DNA of 64,000 nt, from assembly GCF_003989665.1 (NCBI RefSeq), contig NZ_RZIJ01000003.1, positions 248,001 through 312,000 of the forward strand. The letters run 5' to 3'. Positions 60,186 to 64,000 of the stretch are shown in pieces. The first letter of the stretch is position 1, and each line of letters starts with the position of its first letter. A model generated the notes under the pieces. It worked only from the letters and a program-made list of their open reading frames with translations. It was not told the DNA's origin and searched no databases. The stretch is from Azospirillum doebereinerae. Lineage in GTDB: Bacteria > Pseudomonadota > Alphaproteobacteria > Azospirillales > Azospirillaceae. Made by a program: the position numbers and the translations under genes.

Positions 60186-61421
60186 ATGTCCCAGCCAAGG
60201 ATCGCGATGCGCGCGGACCGCGCCGACCGGACGGCCCCGCGCATCCTGCTCTACAGCCACGACACCTTCGGGCTGGGCCATCTGCGGCGGTCCCGCACGA
60301 TTGCCCAAGCGCTGGTCTCGGCCTTTCCCGACGCCTCGGCCCTGATCCTCACCGGGTCGCCGGTCGCCGGGCGCTTCGATTTCCCCGAGCGGGTCGACCA
60401 CGTCCGGCTGCCCGGCGTGGTCAAGCTGCGGGACGGCAGCTACACCGCCCAGAATCTCGGCCTCCCCATCGAGGAGATGACCGCGATGCGGGCCGAAATC
60501 ATCCGGGCGGCGGCGCAGTCCTTCCGCCCGACCCTGGCGATCGTCGACAAGGAGCCCACCGGCCTGCACGGCGAATTCCTGCCGGCGCTGGAGCTGCTGC
60601 GGGAATGCGGACGGACACGGGTGGTGCTGGGTCTGCGCGACGTGCTGGACGCGCCCGACGCCCTCCAGCCGGAATGGGAGCGCAAGGACGCGCTGGCCGC
60701 CATCCGCCGCTATTACGACGAGCTGTGGATCTACGGGCTGCGCGAGGTCTACCAGCCGCTCGCCGGTCTGGGCCTGCCGGCCGACGTCGAGGCGCGGCTG
60801 CGCTACACCGGCTATCTGCGGCGCGGCACCCCGCCGGACGCCGTCCTCGACACCGCGCCTTACGTGCTGGTGACGCCGGGCGGCGGCGGCGACGGCGGCG
60901 CCCTTATCGACTGGACGCTGGCCGCCTACGAGAGCGACCCGTCGCTGACGCCGCGCGCCATGATCGTCTACGGCCCGTTCCTCGACAGTGCGATGCGCAA
61001 GGGCTTCGCCAAGCGCATCCGCCGCCTGAAGGGGCGAGTCGAGGCGATGGATTTCCATTCCCGCATGGAGGAGCTGTACGCGGGCGCGGTGGGGGTCGTG
61101 GCGATGGGCGGCTACAACACCTTCTGCGAGATCCTGTCCTTCGACAAGCCGTCGGTCATCGCCCCCCGGACCTATCCGCGCATGGAGCAGCACATCCGGG
61201 CGTCGGCCGTCGAGGCGCTGGGCCTGACGCGGATGCTCGACCCCGAGCGCGACGGGGATAGCCCCCAAGTGATGGCCGACGCCATCCGCGCCCTGCCGAC
61301 CCGCCCGCCGCCCTCGGCCTACCCGCTCCCAGGATTGCTCGGCGGGCTGGACAGCGTCGTGGCGCTCGCCCGCGAGGCTCTGGCCGAACCGGCCGAAAGC
61401 CAGACGGCGTTGCGGGCGTGA
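60186..61421 (+). CDS. MurG-like glycosyltransferase (GT-B)
   Basis: 411 residues. N-terminal YSHDTFGLGHLRRSRTIAQAL near 23-43 and C-terminal MGGYNTFCEILSFDKPSVI near 309-327 match GT28-type/MurG-like transferases, which bind NDP-sugar in the C-lobe. ATG 60186; an in-frame ATG at 60207 is a second option. Its GTGA stop overlap joins it to two more glycosyltransferases, so this is a polysaccharide or glycolipid operon. The 192 bases upstream show no clear promoter. Confidence 0.75.
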   Translation: MSQPRIAMRADRADRTAPRILLYSHDTFGLGHLRRSRTIAQALVSAFPDASALILTGSPVAGRFDFPERVDHVRLPGVVKLRDGSYTAQNLGLPIEEMTAMRAEIIRAAAQSFRPTLAIVDKEPTGLHGEFLPALELLRECGRTRVVLGLRDVLDAPDALQPEWERKDALAAIRRYYDELWIYGLREVYQPLAGLGLPADVEARLRYTGYLRRGTPPDAVLDTAPYVLVTPGGGGDGGALIDWTLAAYESDPSLTPRAMIVYGPFLDSAMRKGFAKRIRRLKGRVEAMDFHSRMEELYAGAVGVVAMGGYNTFCEILSFDKPSVIAPRTYPRMEQHIRASAVEALGLTRMLDPERDGDSPQVMADAIRALPTRPPPSAYPLPGLLGGLDSVVALAREALAEPAESQTALRA

Positions 61422-62677
61422 GAGACGTGGCGGCTTCCCCGCTGCGGCTGGCGGTGGTGGTGAAGGGCTACCCGCGCCTGTCGGAGACTTTCGTCGCCCA
61501 GGAGTTGCTGGCCTTGCAGGAGCGCGGGGTCGATCTCTCCATCTGGTCGCTGCGCCACCCGACCGACACCCGGCGCCACGCCCTGCACGACCGCATCGCG
61601 GCGCCCGTGCATTACCTGCCGGAATACCTGCGCCAGGAGCCGTTGCGCGTGCTGCGCGCCCTGTTCCGCCTGCCGCCGGCCAAGCTGTGGGCAGCGGCCC
61701 GGCTGTGGTGGCGCGACCTGCGGCGCGATCCCACCGCCAACCGGGGACGCCGGTTCGGGCAGGCGCTGGTGCTGGCGGCGGAATTGCCGGCCGACGCCCC
61801 CTTCCTCTACGTCCATTTCCTGCACACCCCGGCGTCGGTCGCGCGCTACGCGGCGGCGATCCGGGGCATCGGCTGGGGGTTTTCCGCCCACGCCAAGGAC
61901 ATCTGGACCACGCCGGATTGGGAAACCCGCGAGAAGCTGGCCGAGGCGCGGTTCGGCGTCACCTGCACCGCCACCGGTGCCGCGCATCTGCGGGCGTTGG
62001 CCGCGGATCCCCAACGCATCGAGCTGGTCTATCACGGGCTGGATCTGGGCCGCTTCCCGGACCCGCCCGACCGCCGCGACGGCCCCGGCGGCTTGCGCGA
62101 CGGCAGCGCGCCGGACCGGACCGTGGAGATCCTGTCGGTCGGCCGCCTCGTCGAGAAGAAGGGGTACGACCGGCTGCTCGACGCGCTGGCCGCCCTGCCC
62201 GCCGGGCTGCACTGGCGTCTGGTCCACATCGGCGGCGGGCCGCTCGGCTCGGCCCTGCGCGCGCAGGCCGAACGCCTCGGTCTGGCGGACCGCATCGACT
62301 GGCGCGGCGCGCAGGACCAGGCGACGGTGATCGAGGCGCTGCGCCGCGCCGACCTGTTCACGCTGACCAGCGTCATCGCCGGCGACGGCGACCGTGACGG
62401 CCTGCCCAACGTGCTGATGGAGGCGGCGAGCCAGAAGCTGGCGATCCTGTCCACCGCCGTGGCCGCGATCCCGGAATTCATCGCCGACGGCGAGCATGGC
62501 GTCCTGACCGCCCCCGAGGCCGCCGCCATCGCCGCCGGCCTCGATCGCCTGCTGACCGATCCACCCTTGCGCCTGCGTCTCGGCGAGGCGGCCTATGAAC
62601 GGCTGCGCGCGGAGTTCGGCATGACCCCCGGCATCGACCGCCTGCTGCGGCGGCTGGCGGACACCGTCCCCGCATGA
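61418..62677 (+). CDS. Glycosyltransferase, GT4 type
   Basis: 419 residues from GTG 61418 (GTGA overlap). Starts LAVVVKGYPRLSETFVAQEL, the pattern of GT4 exopolysaccharide transferases. The donor site shows SVGRLVEKKGYDRLLDAL near 238-255 and GLPNVLMEAASQKLAILST near 328-346 (the EX7E region). Transfers a sugar during surface glycan assembly; donor unknown. Confidence 0.85.
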   Translation: MRDVAASPLRLAVVVKGYPRLSETFVAQELLALQERGVDLSIWSLRHPTDTRRHALHDRIAAPVHYLPEYLRQEPLRVLRALFRLPPAKLWAAARLWWRDLRRDPTANRGRRFGQALVLAAELPADAPFLYVHFLHTPASVARYAAAIRGIGWGFSAHAKDIWTTPDWETREKLAEARFGVTCTATGAAHLRALAADPQRIELVYHGLDLGRFPDPPDRRDGPGGLRDGSAPDRTVEILSVGRLVEKKGYDRLLDALAALPAGLHWRLVHIGGGPLGSALRAQAERLGLADRIDWRGAQDQATVIEALRRADLFTLTSVIAGDGDRDGLPNVLMEAASQKLAILSTAVAAIPEFIADGEHGVLTAPEAAAIAAGLDRLLTDPPLRLRLGEAAYERLRAEFGMTPGIDRLLRRLADTVPA

Positions 62678-63765
62678 GGATTGCCTTCCACGCGCCCTTG
62701 AAGCCGCCCGGCCATCCGGTTCCCTCCGGCGACCGGCAGATGGCGCGTCTGCTGCTGCGCGCGCTGGAACGGGCCGGCCACCGCGTGGAGGTCGCCAGCA
62801 CCTTGCGAAGCTACGATGGCATCGGCGATGCGAACGCCCAGCAGCGCTTGTTCGCGGCGGCGGCGGACGAGCGTGAACGGCTGCGGCGCCTCTACGCCGA
62901 CGAACCGGAACGCCGGCCGGCGCTGTGGTTCAGCTACCACGTCTATTACAAGGCGCCCGATCTGATCGGCCCGGCGATGGCACGCAGCCTCGGCATTCCC
63001 TACGTCGTTGCCGAAGCGTCACGCGCCCTCAAACGTTTGACCGGGCCTTGGGCCAGCTTCGCGGAGGCGGCGGAGGCCGCCATCGACGAGGCCACCCTGA
63101 CGCTCTGCGTCAGCGAGCGCGACCGGCAGGCCATCGAGGCGCACCGCCCGCCGGGCCAGCGCATCGCCACCCTGCCGCCTTTCCTCGACCTGCCGATGCC
63201 GCCACCGGCACGGCCCCCGGTCGGAACGCCGCCGCGCCTGCTGACCGTCGCCATGATGCGGCCGGGCGACAAGCTGGCCTCCTACGCCCGGCTGGCGGAG
63301 GCGCTCCGCATTCTGTCGGACCGCCCCTGGGTTCTGGATGTCGTCGGCGACGGGCCGTCGGCGGCGGAGGTCGCGGCGCTGCTGGCACCCTTCGGCCCCC
63401 GCATCCGCCGCCACGGCGCCGTCCCGCCCCAGACGCTGGCCGGGTGGTACGCCGACGCCGACCTGCTGCTGTGGCCCGGCCTGAACGAGGCCTTCGGCAT
63501 GGTCTATCTGGAGGCCCAGGCCCACGGCACTCCGGTCGTCGCCATCGCCAACGCCGGGACCGGAACCGTCATCCACGACGGCGTCGGCGGCCGTCTGACC
63601 GGCCCGTCGGGCGCGGAGTACGCGGCGGCGGTGGCGGCCCTGCTCGACGATTCCGTCCAATTGTCGGCTCTGCGAACCGGCGCCCGCCGCCATGTCGAGG
63701 AGCGCCACGGCCTGGACGCCGCCGCCGCCCGGCTGGACGGCCTGCTCAAGGAGACGATGCAATGA
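62674..63765 (+). CDS. Glycosyltransferase, GT4 type
   Basis: 363 residues, ATGA overlap with the previous gene. N-terminal MRIAFHAPLKPPGHPVPSGD loop and a C-lobe with LLLWPGLNEAFGMVYLEAQA near 266-285, the E-X7-E sugar-nucleotide site. Second GT4 of the same operon. Confidence 0.83.
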   Translation: MRIAFHAPLKPPGHPVPSGDRQMARLLLRALERAGHRVEVASTLRSYDGIGDANAQQRLFAAAADERERLRRLYADEPERRPALWFSYHVYYKAPDLIGPAMARSLGIPYVVAEASRALKRLTGPWASFAEAAEAAIDEATLTLCVSERDRQAIEAHRPPGQRIATLPPFLDLPMPPPARPPVGTPPRLLTVAMMRPGDKLASYARLAEALRILSDRPWVLDVVGDGPSAAEVAALLAPFGPRIRRHGAVPPQTLAGWYADADLLLWPGLNEAFGMVYLEAQAHGTPVVAIANAGTGTVIHDGVGGRLTGPSGAEYAAAVAALLDDSVQLSALRTGARRHVEERHGLDAAAARLDGLLKETMQ

Positions 63766-64000
63766 CGGAACCGAAACGGCTGGCCTTCCTGCGCCACGGC
63801 GTCACCTCCTGGAACCGCGAGGGACGCATCCAGGGCCGCACCGACATCCCGCTCGACGAGGCGGGACGCGATCACCTCGACCGCCTCGCCTTGCCGCCCG
63901 GCTGGGAGGACGCCGCCCTCCACGCCAGCCCGCTGCGGCGGGCGGTGGAGACCGCCGAACGGCTCGGACGCGGACGGGCCGTGCGCACCGACCCACGCCT
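63762..64000 (+). CDS. Histidine phosphatase family protein (5' part)
   Basis: The first 79 codons of a gene that runs off the right edge, ATGA-coupled to the glycosyltransferase before it. LAFLRHGVTSWNREGRIQGR near 7-26 carries the RHG catalytic motif of phosphoglycerate-mutase-like phosphatases. With three glycosyltransferases upstream, a sugar-phosphate phosphatase is the natural guess. The second catalytic His lies outside the window. Confidence 0.85.
   Translation, partial: MTEPKRLAFLRHGVTSWNREGRIQGRTDIPLDEAGRDHLDRLALPPGWEDAALHASPLRRAVETAERLGRGRAVRTDPR

Overview
This window looks like a chromosome or chromid segment from a high-GC, soil- or plant-associated alphaproteobacterium. Azospirillum or a close Rhodospirillales relative fits best. 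The signs are dense GC-rich genes with many ATGA/GTGA overlaps, a DctABD dicarboxylate system with a sigma-54 promoter, a paa phenylacetate operon, and many sensor kinases. I see no rRNA, tRNA, CRISPR array or insertion sequence. Genus assignment is inference from gene content.

Layout. (1) 1-188 is the 3' end of a 17-kDa-surface-antigen-type gene. (2) 193-8813 (minus) is an eight-gene operon for an unusual nucleotide sugar. In transcription order it holds a DegT-fold enzyme with His in place of the PLP lysine (a ColD-like 3-dehydratase), a sugar epimerase/dehydratase, a cobalamin-binding radical SAM enzyme, HddC-like and HddA-like GDP-heptose genes, a thiamine-diphosphate E1 alpha/beta pair without E2/E3, and a PseG-like protein. 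(3) 8928-16509 (minus) has an unrecognised beta-rich protein and two TPR-glycosyltransferases, one a 1580-residue tandem duplication. Together with (2) this could form a glycoconjugate or protein-glycosylation locus. (4) 16597-23876 covers C4-dicarboxylate use: malic enzyme, DctA, and divergent DctB-DctD with a readable sigma-54/IHF/activator promoter. (5) 23916-32885 is a signalling block: an ANTAR regulator, OsmC, an alpha/beta hydrolase, a LivK-like binding protein with a hybrid kinase, a Crp/Fnr regulator and a HisKA_2-type kinase. (6) 33195-41503 is paaABCDE-N-G-I-K for phenylacetyl-CoA epoxidation, ring opening and activation. (7) 41578-50049 is mixed: a secreted caspase-like protein, a DUF4126-like membrane protein coupled to a flavin disulfide reductase, MarC, LysR/SDR, enoyl-CoA hydratase/thioesterase and GST. 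(8) 50247-53306 is a large ABC-exporter-like protein whose ATPase motifs are all degenerate and which ends in a cyclic-nucleotide-binding domain. (9) 53355-59993 has a methyltransferase and a complete family-5 ABC importer. (10) 60186-64000 has three coupled glycosyltransferases and the start of a histidine phosphatase.

How they fit. The two ends make and transfer surface sugars. The centre imports and oxidises organic acids and aromatics (succinate/malate through DctA and MaeB, phenylacetate through Paa), which suits root-exudate use. The strongest candidates for undescribed biology are the sugar operon with its E1 pair, the double TPR-glycosyltransferase, and the pseudo-ATPase ABC protein. 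All functions are read from the sequence without database searches.
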